Below are positions 51,503-59,855 of a stretch of DNA of 64,000 nucleotides, one piece after another. The stretch is from positions 3,162,001 to 3,226,000 of the forward strand of contig NZ_LN831029.1 of the NCBI RefSeq assembly GCF_001457475.1. The letters are read 5' to 3'. A model generated the notes under the pieces. The model had not been told where the DNA came from. It did not search any database and worked only from the letters and a program-made list of their open reading frames with translations. Source of the stretch: Achromobacter xylosoxidans (lineage in GTDB: Bacteria; Pseudomonadota; Gammaproteobacteria; Burkholderiales; Burkholderiaceae_B). A program made the position numbers and the translations under genes. Position 1 is the first letter of the stretch. Each line of letters begins with the position of its first letter.

Positions 51503-52342
51503 TCAAGCCGGCCGGCCCTGCCCCGCCGGCGGACGCAGGCGCCTGCGCGTCGGATCGGGCCGCGGCACCGCGGCGATCAGCCTGCGGGTGTAGTCGTGCG
51601 CCGGCGCCTCGAAGATGCGGTCGCACTCGCCCTCTTCCACCAGCTCGCCTGCGGCCATGATGGCCACGCGGTCGGCGAAGTGCCGCACCACGCCCAGGTC
51701 GTGCGAGATGAACAGGTAGGTCAGTCCATGCTCGGCCTGCAGGTCGGCCAGCAGGTCCAGCACCTGCGCCTTGACCGACACGTCCAGCGCCGACACCGCC
51801 TCATCGGCGATGATGAAGCGCGGTTCCAGCGCCAGCGCCCGGGCGATCGCGATGCGCTGGCGCTGGCCGCCCGAGAACTGGTGCGGAAAACGCTGCGCGT
51901 GTTCGGGCCGCAGCCCCACCCGTTGCAGCAGCGCGAGCATGCGCGCGCGGCGTTCGTCGGGCGTGTGCAGCCGATGGATCACCATGCCGTCCATGATGGC
52001 GTCCCCTGCCGTGCGGCGCGGATTCAGGCTGGAGTACGGGTCCTGGAAGATGGTCTGCACCTGGCGCCGGAAGGCGCGCAGCGCGGGACCGGCCAGTTGG
52101 CCGACGTCATGGCCGGCCAGATGGATGCGGCCCGCGCTGGGCCGCAGCAGGCCGGCGATGCAGCGGCCCAGCGTGCTCTTGCCCGAGCCGGACTCGCCCA
52201 CCAGGGCCAGCGTGGTGCCGGCGGCCATCGCCAGGCTGACGCCCTTGACCGCGTGCACCACGCGGGTCGGCCGGCCCAGCAGGCCGCGGGCGGCGACATA
52301 GTCCTTGGTGACGCCTTCGGCGCGCAAGATGAAATCGGTCAT
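51503..52342 (-). CDS. Dipeptide/oligopeptide ABC transporter ATP-binding protein (DppF/OppF type)
   Basis: This 279-residue ATPase has Walker A GESGSGKS, signature FSGGQRQR and Walker B FIIADEAVSALDVS; the alanine-valine after DE instead of PT is a minor variant. The C-terminal region with PAHDYTRRLIAAVPRPDP is typical of OppF/DppF. It is the last gene of a complete peptide importer and overlaps the OppD-type gene by four bases. Confidence 0.94.
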   Translation of the reverse strand: MTDFILRAEGVTKDYVAARGLLGRPTRVVHAVKGVSLAMAAGTTLALVGESGSGKSTLGRCIAGLLRPSAGRIHLAGHDVGQLAGPALRAFRRQVQTIFQDPYSSLNPRRTAGDAIMDGMVIHRLHTPDERRARMLALLQRVGLRPEHAQRFPHQFSGGQRQRIAIARALALEPRFIIADEAVSALDVSVKAQVLDLLADLQAEHGLTYLFISHDLGVVRHFADRVAIMAAGELVEEGECDRIFEAPAHDYTRRLIAAVPRPDPTRRRLRPPAGQGRPA

Positions 52343-53205
52343 GGCGTGGCTCCCCGGACGGCGGCCCGCGCCGGTGGCGCCAGGCGGCGGGCGCGGTCGC
52401 GCGGCGCGTCCACGTCCGGCACGGCGGCCAGCAGCGCCTGGGTGTAGGGATGCGCCGGGCGCGCGAAGATCTGCTGCACCATGCCCTCCTCCACCACTTC
52501 GCCCGCCCGCAACACCACCACCCGATCGGCGATCTCGGCCACCACGCCCAGGTCATGGGTGATGAACAGCACGGCGGCGCCGGTTTCGGCCTGGATCGAG
52601 AACAGCAGTTCCAGCACCTGGGCCTGCACCGTCACATCCAGCGCGGTGGTCGGCTCGTCGGCGATGATGAGCTTGGGCGACAGCGCGCAGGCGATCGCGA
52701 TCATGACCCGCTGCCGCATTCCGCCCGAAAGCTCATGCGGATAGGCCTTGGCGCGTTGCGCCGGCTCGCGGATGCCGACCCGCTCCAGCAGCGCCACGGC
52801 GCGCTCCCAGGCCGCCTTGCGGCCCGCCTGGCCGTGCAGGCGGATGACCTCGGCGATCTGGCTGCCCACGGTGCGGCCGGGATTGAGCGCGGTCATCGGT
52901 TCCTGGAACACCATCGCCATCTCCTTGCCGCGCAGGGCATCCCGCTCGCTCTCGGTCGCGCGCAGCAGGTCGCGGCCGTCGAAGCGCAGCGAATCGGCCG
53001 CCACCCGCCCCGGCGGGTCCACCAGGCCCATCAGGGAAAAGCCCGTGACCGATTTGCCGGAGCCGGATTCGCCCACCAGGCACACCACCTCGCCGCGCCG
53101 CAGCGTCAGGTCCACGCCCTTGACCGCGGCGAACGGCCCTTGCGGGGTGTCGAAATCGACGGTCAGGTTCCTGACCGCCAGCAGCACGTCGGCGTCGTGG
53201 CTCAT
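52339..53205 (-). CDS. Dipeptide/oligopeptide ABC transporter ATP-binding protein (DppD/OppD type)
   Basis: This 288-residue ATPase has Walker A GESGSGKS, signature LSGGMRQR, Walker B LIIADEPTTALDVT and the OppD-type tail RPAHPYTQALLAAVPD. I chose the ATG at 53205, which overlaps the upstream permease stop by four bases. It pairs with the OppF-like protein to drive import. Confidence 0.94.
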   Translation of the reverse strand: MSHDADVLLAVRNLTVDFDTPQGPFAAVKGVDLTLRRGEVVCLVGESGSGKSVTGFSLMGLVDPPGRVAADSLRFDGRDLLRATESERDALRGKEMAMVFQEPMTALNPGRTVGSQIAEVIRLHGQAGRKAAWERAVALLERVGIREPAQRAKAYPHELSGGMRQRVMIAIACALSPKLIIADEPTTALDVTVQAQVLELLFSIQAETGAAVLFITHDLGVVAEIADRVVVLRAGEVVEEGMVQQIFARPAHPYTQALLAAVPDVDAPRDRARRLAPPARAAVRGATP

Positions 53206-54032
53206 CGTTGCAACTCCGGATTGAGCGCGTCCTGCAGCCAGTCGCCCAGCACGTTGACGGCCAGCACGGTGAAGAACAGCGCCAGCGCCGGCACCAGCAC
53301 CGGCCACGGATTGGTGAACAGGTAATCCTTGAGCGATCCCACCATCTGCCCCCAGGAAGGCACCGGCGGCCGCACGCCCAGGCCGAGAAAGCTCAGGCCG
53401 GCCTCCAGCAGCATGGCGAACGAGAACGTGAACGAAGCCTGCACCGCGATGATCGAGCGCATATTGGGCAGCACCTCGTGCCAGATGATCCAGCCGCTGC
53501 CCGCGCCCAGCGAACTGGCCGCCAGCACGTGTTCACGCGCCCGGATGCCGCGCGCCACGCCCCAGGCAACGCGGGCGAACTGGGGCGCGTACAGGATGCC
53601 GATGGTGCCCACCAGCGTCGGCAGATTGCCGCCGATGAAGGCCAGCACCACCAGCGCCACGAAGATCTCCGGCAGCGACACGAAGACGTCGACCACGCGG
53701 ATCGCGGCGGCCTCGGCGCGCCGGCCCAGGAAGGCCACGCCGACGCCGAGCGCCACGCCCAGCACGCCCGCCAGGATCACCGCCGCCGCGGCCACCGACA
53801 GCGACACCCGGGCGCCGTGGACCGCCCGCGCCAGCAGGTCGCGGCCCAGTTCGTCGGTGCCCAGCCAGTGCCGCCAGGACGGCGAGGACAGCAGGTTGGC
53901 GGCGTCGATGCGGTACGGATCGGCCAGGCCCAGCGTCGGGCCCAGGATGGCGGCCAGTACCACCACGGCCAGGAAGCCGAGCGCCAGCCGGACCGCCACG
54001 CCGGTCTTGGGGATACGAAGCGATGCGATCAT
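53202..54032 (-). CDS. Dipeptide/oligopeptide ABC transporter permease (DppC type)
   Basis: This 276-residue permease has the N-terminal helix and GTDELGRDLLARAVHGARVSL motif of DppC. The EAA loop is near residue 185 (REHVLAASSLGAGSGWIIWHEVLPN). The start at 54032 overlaps the DppB-type stop by four bases. It forms the channel with the next upstream gene. Confidence 0.94.
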   Translation of the reverse strand: MIASLRIPKTGVAVRLALGFLAVVVLAAILGPTLGLADPYRIDAANLLSSPSWRHWLGTDELGRDLLARAVHGARVSLSVAAAAVILAGVLGVALGVGVAFLGRRAEAAAIRVVDVFVSLPEIFVALVVLAFIGGNLPTLVGTIGILYAPQFARVAWGVARGIRAREHVLAASSLGAGSGWIIWHEVLPNMRSIIAVQASFTFSFAMLLEAGLSFLGLGVRPPVPSWGQMVGSLKDYLFTNPWPVLVPALALFFTVLAVNVLGDWLQDALNPELQR

Positions 54033-54985
54033 GCGGAAGGCCTGCGGATACGGGGGTCGACGAAGCCCTGCGCCAGGTCGATGACCAGGCTGATCAGGAT
54101 GAACAAGGCGAAGATGGCCAGGAGCGAACCCTGGATCACGGGGTAGTCGCGCGAGAATGCCGCGCTCACCAGCAGCGAACTCAGGCCCGGCCAATCGAAC
54201 AGCGCCTCGATGATGACGGTGCCGCCCAGCAGGTTGCCGGCGCGCACGCCGACGATGGCGATGACCGGCACCAGCGCGTTCGGCAGCGCGTGCCGCAGGA
54301 TCGCCCGGCCGCGCGGCATGCCCTTGGCGCGGGCCAGCTTGACGTAGTCGCGGCCCATCACGTCCGCCAGGCTGGCGCGCGTCATGCGCGCCACCACGCC
54401 CATGAAGTTCAGGCCGATGGTGAGCGACGGCAGGATCAGCGCCAGGCAGTGCTGCAGCGGGTCGTCCGAGAACGGCACGAAGCCCGACGACGGCAGCCAG
54501 CCCAGCGCCAGGCTGAACAGCAGCACCAGCAGGATGCCCAGCACGAACACCGGCGCCGAGAATCCCGCCACCGCGATCACCGCGGCCAGGGCGCCCGCCA
54601 GCCGGCCGCGCGAGCGCGCCGCGACCACGCCCAGCGGCACGCCGAGCAGCACGGCGATCAACAGCCCGGCGCCGATCAGCTCCAGGCTGCGCGGAATGCG
54701 CCGCGCCAGTTCGTCGGCCACCGGTTCGCCGGTGCGCAGCGAAACCCCCAGGTCGCCGCGCGCCAGCGCGCCGGCCCAGTGCGTGAACTGCGTGCCCAGC
54801 GGCAGGTCCAGGCCGAGTTGCGCCCGCACCCGCGCCACGGCCACCGGATCGCTGCCGGCCTGGTCGCCCAGCATGATGGCGACCGGATCGCCGGGCAGCA
54901 GGTGGATGGCGATGAACACCACGCCCGTGGCCAGCGCCAGCGTGATCGCGGCAGACCCCAGGCGCCTCAGCAGAAAGGGCAGCAT
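54029..54985 (-). CDS. Dipeptide/oligopeptide ABC transporter permease (DppB type)
   Basis: This 318-residue permease has the N-terminal helix, the conserved HLLPGDPVAIMLGDQAG, and the EAA loop GRDYVKLARAKGMPRGRAILRHALPNA near residue 205. It ends FVDPRIRR. It begins ten bases after the binding-protein stop and overlaps the DppC-type gene. Overall layout is as in the importer at the left edge of the window, but the two differ clearly in sequence. Confidence 0.94.
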   Translation of the reverse strand: MLPFLLRRLGSAAITLALATGVVFIAIHLLPGDPVAIMLGDQAGSDPVAVARVRAQLGLDLPLGTQFTHWAGALARGDLGVSLRTGEPVADELARRIPRSLELIGAGLLIAVLLGVPLGVVAARSRGRLAGALAAVIAVAGFSAPVFVLGILLVLLFSLALGWLPSSGFVPFSDDPLQHCLALILPSLTIGLNFMGVVARMTRASLADVMGRDYVKLARAKGMPRGRAILRHALPNALVPVIAIVGVRAGNLLGGTVIIEALFDWPGLSSLLVSAAFSRDYPVIQGSLLAIFALFILISLVIDLAQGFVDPRIRRPSA

Positions 54986-54995
54986 GCCGGCGCGC

Positions 54996-56549
54996 TCACT
55001 TGAGCCACATGGTGGGCAGCGAGATGCCCGGGCTGCTTTCGCTCAGCGCCCCGCCCAGCTGGGTGTAGCCCTGCACCTTGCGCAGGTAGCCCTGGGCCTG
55101 CTCGCGCCAGCTCACGAAGACCCACGGGCTGGTCTCCAGGATGCGCTTTTCCGCCTGCTGGTAGATCGGCTGGCGCGCCTTGGGATCGGTCAGCGCGCGG
55201 CCCTGGGCCAGCAGCTTTTCCAGCTCGGGATCGCGGTAGCCTATCGGCTTGGCCCAGTAGCTGGAGTCGCCGCCCAGGTAATAGGCGTAGGCGTCCGGGT
55301 CGGGCAGCTTGACCGACACGCCGTAGATCATCGACTCGTAGTCGCCGCGGTTCTTGCGCTCGACCAGCGTGGCCCATTCGACGGGTTCCAGCTTCAGGTT
55401 GATGCCGACTTCCTTCAGGTTGGCCTGCACCACCTGTGCCATCGTGGTGTAGATGCCCAGGCCCTGGAACACCACCATGGACGCGTCCACGCCGTTGCCG
55501 TAGCCGGCCTCGGCCAGCAGGGCGCGGGCCTTGGCGGTGTCGCGCTTGTAGGTGCCGTCCAGCGACTTGTCGTAGTACGGCGAATCCTCGGGCGTGGGCG
55601 CGCCGTAGATCGGCTTGCCGTAGCCGAAGAAGGCGGCCTTGGACACGGCCTCGCGGTCGATGGCGTAGGACACCGCGCGGCGCACGCGGGCGTCGTCGAA
55701 CGGCTTCTTGCCGGTGTTGAACCAGACGCTCATGAAAGCGCCGCCGGCGGTGTCGATTCGGGTGCCGGCATTGCGGCGCAGCACGTCGATGTCCTTCCAC
55801 GGCACGAAGTCGATCATGTCCAGCGACTGGCTGCGCAAGGCGTTGACGCGCGCGTCGTCGCTCTTGATCATGCGGAAGTCGACGCCGTCCAGATACGGTT
55901 GGCCACTGACGAAGTAGCGCGGGTTGCGCGTCAGGCTGGCGCGCACGGCCGGTTCGTAGCTCTTTAGCTGGAACGGGCCGGTGCCGTTGGCCGACAGCTT
56001 CAGGTTGGCGCCGCCCTCGACCCACTTGCGCGAGACGATGGCGGCCTCGGGCAAGGCCAGCACGCTCAGCATGGTGGCGTCGGCCGAGGGCTTTTCCACC
56101 TTGACGGTGGCCGCATCGACCACGGTGACGACGGCGCCCTGCAGGTTCGAGCGCAGCGTGGCCCCGGTGGCCGGGTCCAGGATGCGGTCGAGCGAGAATT
56201 TGACGTCGTCGGCGGTCACCGGCGAGCCGTCCTGGAAGGCCACGTCGGGCCGCAGGTGGAACACGATGGTGCGGGCGTCGGGCTGTTCCCAGCTTTGCGC
56301 CAGCCGCGGCACGATCGCGCCGCTCTTGTCATAGCCCGCCAGCGGGCTGTAGAGCGCCTCGATCAGCACCTTCCAGGCGCTGCCGCCATAGACGTGCGGA
56401 TCGAGCGACACGATCTCGGACACCGTGCCATAGCGCAGCGTGCCGCCCTGCTTGGGCGTCTCGGCGGCCTGCGCGGCCGCGGCGCCAGCCGCCAGGGCGC
56501 AGGCGCTCAACAGGTGCGCCAGGCGGCGCCAGGTATGCATCATCGTCAT
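54996..56549 (-). CDS. Periplasmic peptide-binding protein, SBP family 5
   Basis: This 517-residue family 5 binding protein has a signal peptide (hydrophobic LLSACALAAGAAAAQA, cleaved near residue 28). It contains TLRYGTVSEIVSLDPHVYGGSAWKVLIEALYSPL in pieces and the family block HLRPDVAFQDGSPVTADDVKFSLDRI. It captures the peptide or related compound for the permeases encoded just downstream. It follows the PLP enzyme gene by 44 bases, so both are probably one transcript. Confidence 0.94.
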   Translation of the reverse strand: MTMMHTWRRLAHLLSACALAAGAAAAQAAETPKQGGTLRYGTVSEIVSLDPHVYGGSAWKVLIEALYSPLAGYDKSGAIVPRLAQSWEQPDARTIVFHLRPDVAFQDGSPVTADDVKFSLDRILDPATGATLRSNLQGAVVTVVDAATVKVEKPSADATMLSVLALPEAAIVSRKWVEGGANLKLSANGTGPFQLKSYEPAVRASLTRNPRYFVSGQPYLDGVDFRMIKSDDARVNALRSQSLDMIDFVPWKDIDVLRRNAGTRIDTAGGAFMSVWFNTGKKPFDDARVRRAVSYAIDREAVSKAAFFGYGKPIYGAPTPEDSPYYDKSLDGTYKRDTAKARALLAEAGYGNGVDASMVVFQGLGIYTTMAQVVQANLKEVGINLKLEPVEWATLVERKNRGDYESMIYGVSVKLPDPDAYAYYLGGDSSYWAKPIGYRDPELEKLLAQGRALTDPKARQPIYQQAEKRILETSPWVFVSWREQAQGYLRKVQGYTQLGGALSESSPGISLPTMWLK

Positions 56550-56593
56550 GTTTTACCCCTTGTACACAATGCCGGTCCGTGCCGGGCGCGCCG

Positions 56594-57799
56594 TCAGGAC
56601 GGCAGCGCCTCGACCAGTCGGTCGATTTCACTGGAATCGTTGTAGTAGCTCGGCGAAATGCGCAGGTTGCCGCCGCGCACCGCCAGGTCGACGCCGGCGT
56701 CGCGCAGGCGCTGCGCCAGTTCCTGCGCGTCATGGCCCGGATGCTTGAACGACAGGTTGCCCGACGCCTCGCCCGGCGCCCGCGAACTGACGATCTGGTA
56801 GCCCTTGCGCTGCAAGGCGGCGCCGGCATGGTCGGTCAACTCCAGGATGTGGGTTTCGATGCGGGCCGGCGTCAACGCCAATTGCACCCGCACCGCGGCA
56901 TCCAGCCCCCAGATGCCGGTGAAGTTGGCCAGCGCCTCTTCGAAGCGACCGGCATTGGGCCGGTACTCCAGCAGGTAATGCATGTGGTCTTCGGTGCTGT
57001 CGACGCTGTGATAGCCCACGCTGGGCGGGTCCAGCAGCCCCAGCACGCTCTTGCGGCAATAGAAATAGCCGGTGCCGATCGGCGCCAGCATCCACTTGTG
57101 GCCGCCCACAGACAGGAAGTGGATGCCCAGCCGCTCCACGTCCAGCTCCAGCGCGCCGGCCCACTGGATCGCGTCCAGGTTCAGGTACACGCCGCGTTCG
57201 TGGCACAGGTTGGAGGTGGCTTCCAGGTCCTGGCGAAAGCCATTGGAGAACTGCACCGCGCTCAGCGACACCAGGCGGGTGCGGTCGTCCATCAGCTTGC
57301 GGATATCGTCCACCAGGATGCGGCCGTTGCGGTTCTTCACCCAGCGGATGGTAACCCCGCGCGCGGCCAGCTTCATCCAGCAATACACGTTGGACGGGTA
57401 TTCGATGTCGGCCAGGATCAGGTTGTCGCCATCGCGCCAGGGAAAACCGTTGGCCACGTGCACCAGGCCTTCGGTGGTGTTCTTGACGTAGGCGATCTCG
57501 TCGCGGTGCGCGCCGATCAGACGGCCGATGCGGGCCTTGATGGTCTCCTCGGCGTAGCGGCACCACTCGGGATAGGCGTTGCGGCCGTTGTCGCGCACGT
57601 CCTCCATGAAGCGGTTCACGGCCGCCACCACCGGCAGGCTCAGCGCGCCGATCGACGCGTTGTTCAGGTAGGCCCGCCGTTGCTTGATCGGGAACGCGTC
57701 GCCGACATTGCTCCAGTCGAGCTGCTCGATGCCATTGCGGTCATCGGGAAAAAGTGCCGCGGGTCCGCCCACGGAAACCGGTCTGTCCAGGATATTCAC
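56594..57799 (-). CDS. Class V aminotransferase-fold PLP enzyme (isopenicillin-N-epimerase/cysteine-desulfurase-like)
   Basis: This 401-residue fold-type I PLP enzyme forms the Schiff base through K235 in VGGHKWMLAP. D209 (LDAIQWAG) contacts the cofactor nitrogen, and IAYVKNTTEGLVHVANG binds the phosphate. Relatives include isopenicillin N epimerase, cysteine desulfurase and various lyases, so the reaction cannot be named. It leads an operon with a full dipeptide-type importer and is divergent from a LysR gene, suggesting that it processes an imported amino compound. Confidence 0.9.
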   Translation of the reverse strand: MNILDRPVSVGGPAALFPDDRNGIEQLDWSNVGDAFPIKQRRAYLNNASIGALSLPVVAAVNRFMEDVRDNGRNAYPEWCRYAEETIKARIGRLIGAHRDEIAYVKNTTEGLVHVANGFPWRDGDNLILADIEYPSNVYCWMKLAARGVTIRWVKNRNGRILVDDIRKLMDDRTRLVSLSAVQFSNGFRQDLEATSNLCHERGVYLNLDAIQWAGALELDVERLGIHFLSVGGHKWMLAPIGTGYFYCRKSVLGLLDPPSVGYHSVDSTEDHMHYLLEYRPNAGRFEEALANFTGIWGLDAAVRVQLALTPARIETHILELTDHAGAALQRKGYQIVSSRAPGEASGNLSFKHPGHDAQELAQRLRDAGVDLAVRGGNLRISPSYYNDSSEIDRLVEALPS

Positions 57800-57836
57800 G
57801 CCGCGCCTCTTTCGTTGAAGGTGGGATGATCCTAAG

Positions 57837-57860
57837 ATTGCGTGAATTCATGCGTCAATT
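57837..57860. promoter_or_regulatory. Probable LysR-type binding region
   Basis: Around the palindrome TGAATTCA (57843-57850) lie the partly symmetric flanks ATTGCG and GCGTCAAT. Together they give an AT-rich, dyad-like site in the 181-base divergent gap, 38 bases upstream of the PLP gene. It fits a LysR (T-N11-A-like) site for the neighbouring regulator, though the symmetry is imperfect. Confidence 0.45.
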
Positions 57861-57980
57861 TCGTTTGGAGTATTGATTCATGCGCTTTTGTAATGTGTTG
57901 CCGCCGCCAGGCCGCCCTGCCCTGGGGCAGGCGCCGGTCCGTGCCCGCCCGCCTCGCGCCGCCTGTCGGGGTTTGTCCCT

Positions 57981-58925
57981 ATGCGCCTGAACCGCCTGCA
58001 GGCGCTGCGCGCCGTGCTCGAGACCGGCAGCGTCACCGAAGCCTCGCACCGCATCCACCGCACGCAGCCGCAGATCAGCCGCCTGATCTCGGCGCTGGAG
58101 GATGAAGTCGGCTTTCCGCTGTTCCTGCGCCAGGGGCGCGGCCTGATCCCGACCCAGGAATGCCTGCGCTTCTACGAAGGCACGCGCCACATCCTGGCCG
58201 GTTTCGAAGAAGTCTCGCGCATCGCCGACTCGATCCGCACCCAGCAGGACGCCTGGCTGCGCATCCTGACCCAGCCCTACTTCGCCTACAGCGTCACGCC
58301 GCGCGCCATCGCCGATTTCGCGCGCAGCCATCCCAAGGTCAGGGTGTCGCTGGAAGTGCGCTCGCGGGTGGACGTCGGCCTGTGGATGTCGGGGCAGCAG
58401 TTCGACCTGGGCGTGGCCGCGCTGCCGATCGACTTTCCCGGCATCCGTTCGCGCACCTTTGCCCAGGTGCGCCTGGTGATCGCCATGCCGGAAGGCCACC
58501 GGCTGGCGGCCCGGCGCGTCGTCACGGCCGACGACATCGAGGACGAACCCTTCATCGCCCTGCGTCCCTTCACCCTGCTGCGCCAGCACATCGACGACCT
58601 GATGGAAAAACGCGGCCTGCGCCTGCGGCTGGTGATGGAAACCTCGTCGGGCCAGTCCGCCTGCCAACTGGCGGCGCTGGGCATGGGCATCGCGCTGGCC
58701 GATCCGATCCTGGCGGCCAACGTGCCCGGCATCGTGCTGCGCGACTTCGAGCCACGCCTGACCATGCCGTATGGCTTCCTGCTGCCCAGTTCCTATGCGC
58801 CATCGGAACAGGCGCGCGAGTTCGCGCGCGTGCTGACGCGGCTGGTGCGCGAGATGGCGCCGGACCGGGTCGACCTGGTCGATCCGGGCGCGGGCGAGGC
58901 GGACGGGTTGATGGCCTTTCCCTAG
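57981..58925 (+). CDS. LysR family transcriptional regulator
   Basis: This 314-residue LysR protein opens MRLNRLQALRAVLETGSVTEASHRIHRTQPQISRLISALEDEVG in pieces, a clear helix-turn-helix. The effector domain ends near residue 295, with an acidic C-terminal tail. It is divergent from the PLP/peptide-importer operon, which it most likely controls. An alternative frame across this region is a shadow. Confidence 0.93.
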   Translation: MRLNRLQALRAVLETGSVTEASHRIHRTQPQISRLISALEDEVGFPLFLRQGRGLIPTQECLRFYEGTRHILAGFEEVSRIADSIRTQQDAWLRILTQPYFAYSVTPRAIADFARSHPKVRVSLEVRSRVDVGLWMSGQQFDLGVAALPIDFPGIRSRTFAQVRLVIAMPEGHRLAARRVVTADDIEDEPFIALRPFTLLRQHIDDLMEKRGLRLRLVMETSSGQSACQLAALGMGIALADPILAANVPGIVLRDFEPRLTMPYGFLLPSSYAPSEQAREFARVLTRLVREMAPDRVDLVDPGAGEADGLMAFP

Positions 58926-58973
58926 CGCGCCGTCGCGCGGACCGCGCTATCGTCCTGTTTTTGGAACGCTGAT

Positions 58974-58986
58974 GGCAAATTTTGCC
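58974..58986. promoter_or_regulatory. Short inverted repeat GGCAAA-T-TTTGCC
   Basis: A perfect 6-base inverted repeat around one T lies 49 bases after the LysR stop and 69 bases upstream of the isochorismatase-like gene. It may be a small operator or part of the promoter. Confidence 0.35.
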
Positions 58987-59054
58987 TACTAGTGCCGTCA
59001 TCGTCCGCAAATTATCGTGACGACTCTGCTTACCCACCCCCGAGGAGTCCCGTC

Positions 59055-59735
59055 ATGAGCCAACCCGCGAACTTCAATGGCGCCCGTCCGGTCATCGTTC
59101 CGGACCAGGCCGCGATGCTGCTGATCGACCATCAGAGCGGCCTGTTCCAGACCATCGGCGACCTGCCCTTCACCACCGTGCGCGCCCACGCCTCGGCGCT
59201 GGCCAGGATGGCCACGCTGACCAAGATGCCGGTGATCACCACCGCCTCGGTGCCGCAAGGTCCCAATGGTCCGCTGATCCCCGAAATCCACCAGAACGCG
59301 CCGCATGCCAAGTACGTCGCGCGCCGTGGCGAGATCAACGCCTGGGACAATCCCGACTTCGTTGCCGCGGTCAAGGCCACGGGCCGCAAGCAGCTGATCA
59401 TCGCCGGCACCATCACCAGCGTCTGCATGGCCTTTCCCAGCATTGCCGCGGTGGCCGACGGCTACCAGGTGTTCGCCGTGATCGACGCCTCGGGCACCTA
59501 TTCGAAGATGGCGCAGGAAATCACGCTGGCGCGCGTGGTCCAGGCCGGCGTGGTGCCGATGGACACCGCCGCGGTGGCGTCGGAACTGCAACGCACCTGG
59601 CACCGCGACGACGCGGCGCAATGGGCGGAAATCTACGGCGGCATTTTCCCGTCGTACCAGTTGCTGGCCGAAAGCTACGCCAAGGCGCAGGACGTCGAAC
59701 GCAACCAGGAAGCGCTGGACTCGCAACGCGCCTGA
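59055..59735 (+). CDS. Isochorismatase-family (YcaC-like) cysteine hydrolase
   Basis: This 226-residue protein has D25 (LLIDHQSGLF) and C124 (GTITSVCMAFPS), two members of the Asp-Lys-Cys triad of isochorismatase-like hydrolases. The overall sequence resembles YcaC. These enzymes hydrolyse amides or esters, but YcaC itself has no known substrate. The start has GAGGAGT upstream. It has its own promoter region and is not clearly linked to the neighbours. Confidence 0.9.
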   Translation: MSQPANFNGARPVIVPDQAAMLLIDHQSGLFQTIGDLPFTTVRAHASALARMATLTKMPVITTASVPQGPNGPLIPEIHQNAPHAKYVARRGEINAWDNPDFVAAVKATGRKQLIIAGTITSVCMAFPSIAAVADGYQVFAVIDASGTYSKMAQEITLARVVQAGVVPMDTAAVASELQRTWHRDDAAQWAEIYGGIFPSYQLLAESYAKAQDVERNQEALDSQRA

Positions 59736-59855
59736 TGCGCAACGGCGCGGGCCCGGGCGCCGTGCCCGCGCCCGCCGTCGGCGTGCCGCGCACAATATTC
59801 ATGCGCGCTTAACACGTTCGTCATTCGGCGTTCCTAAGCTTCCCACTTTTTCTGA

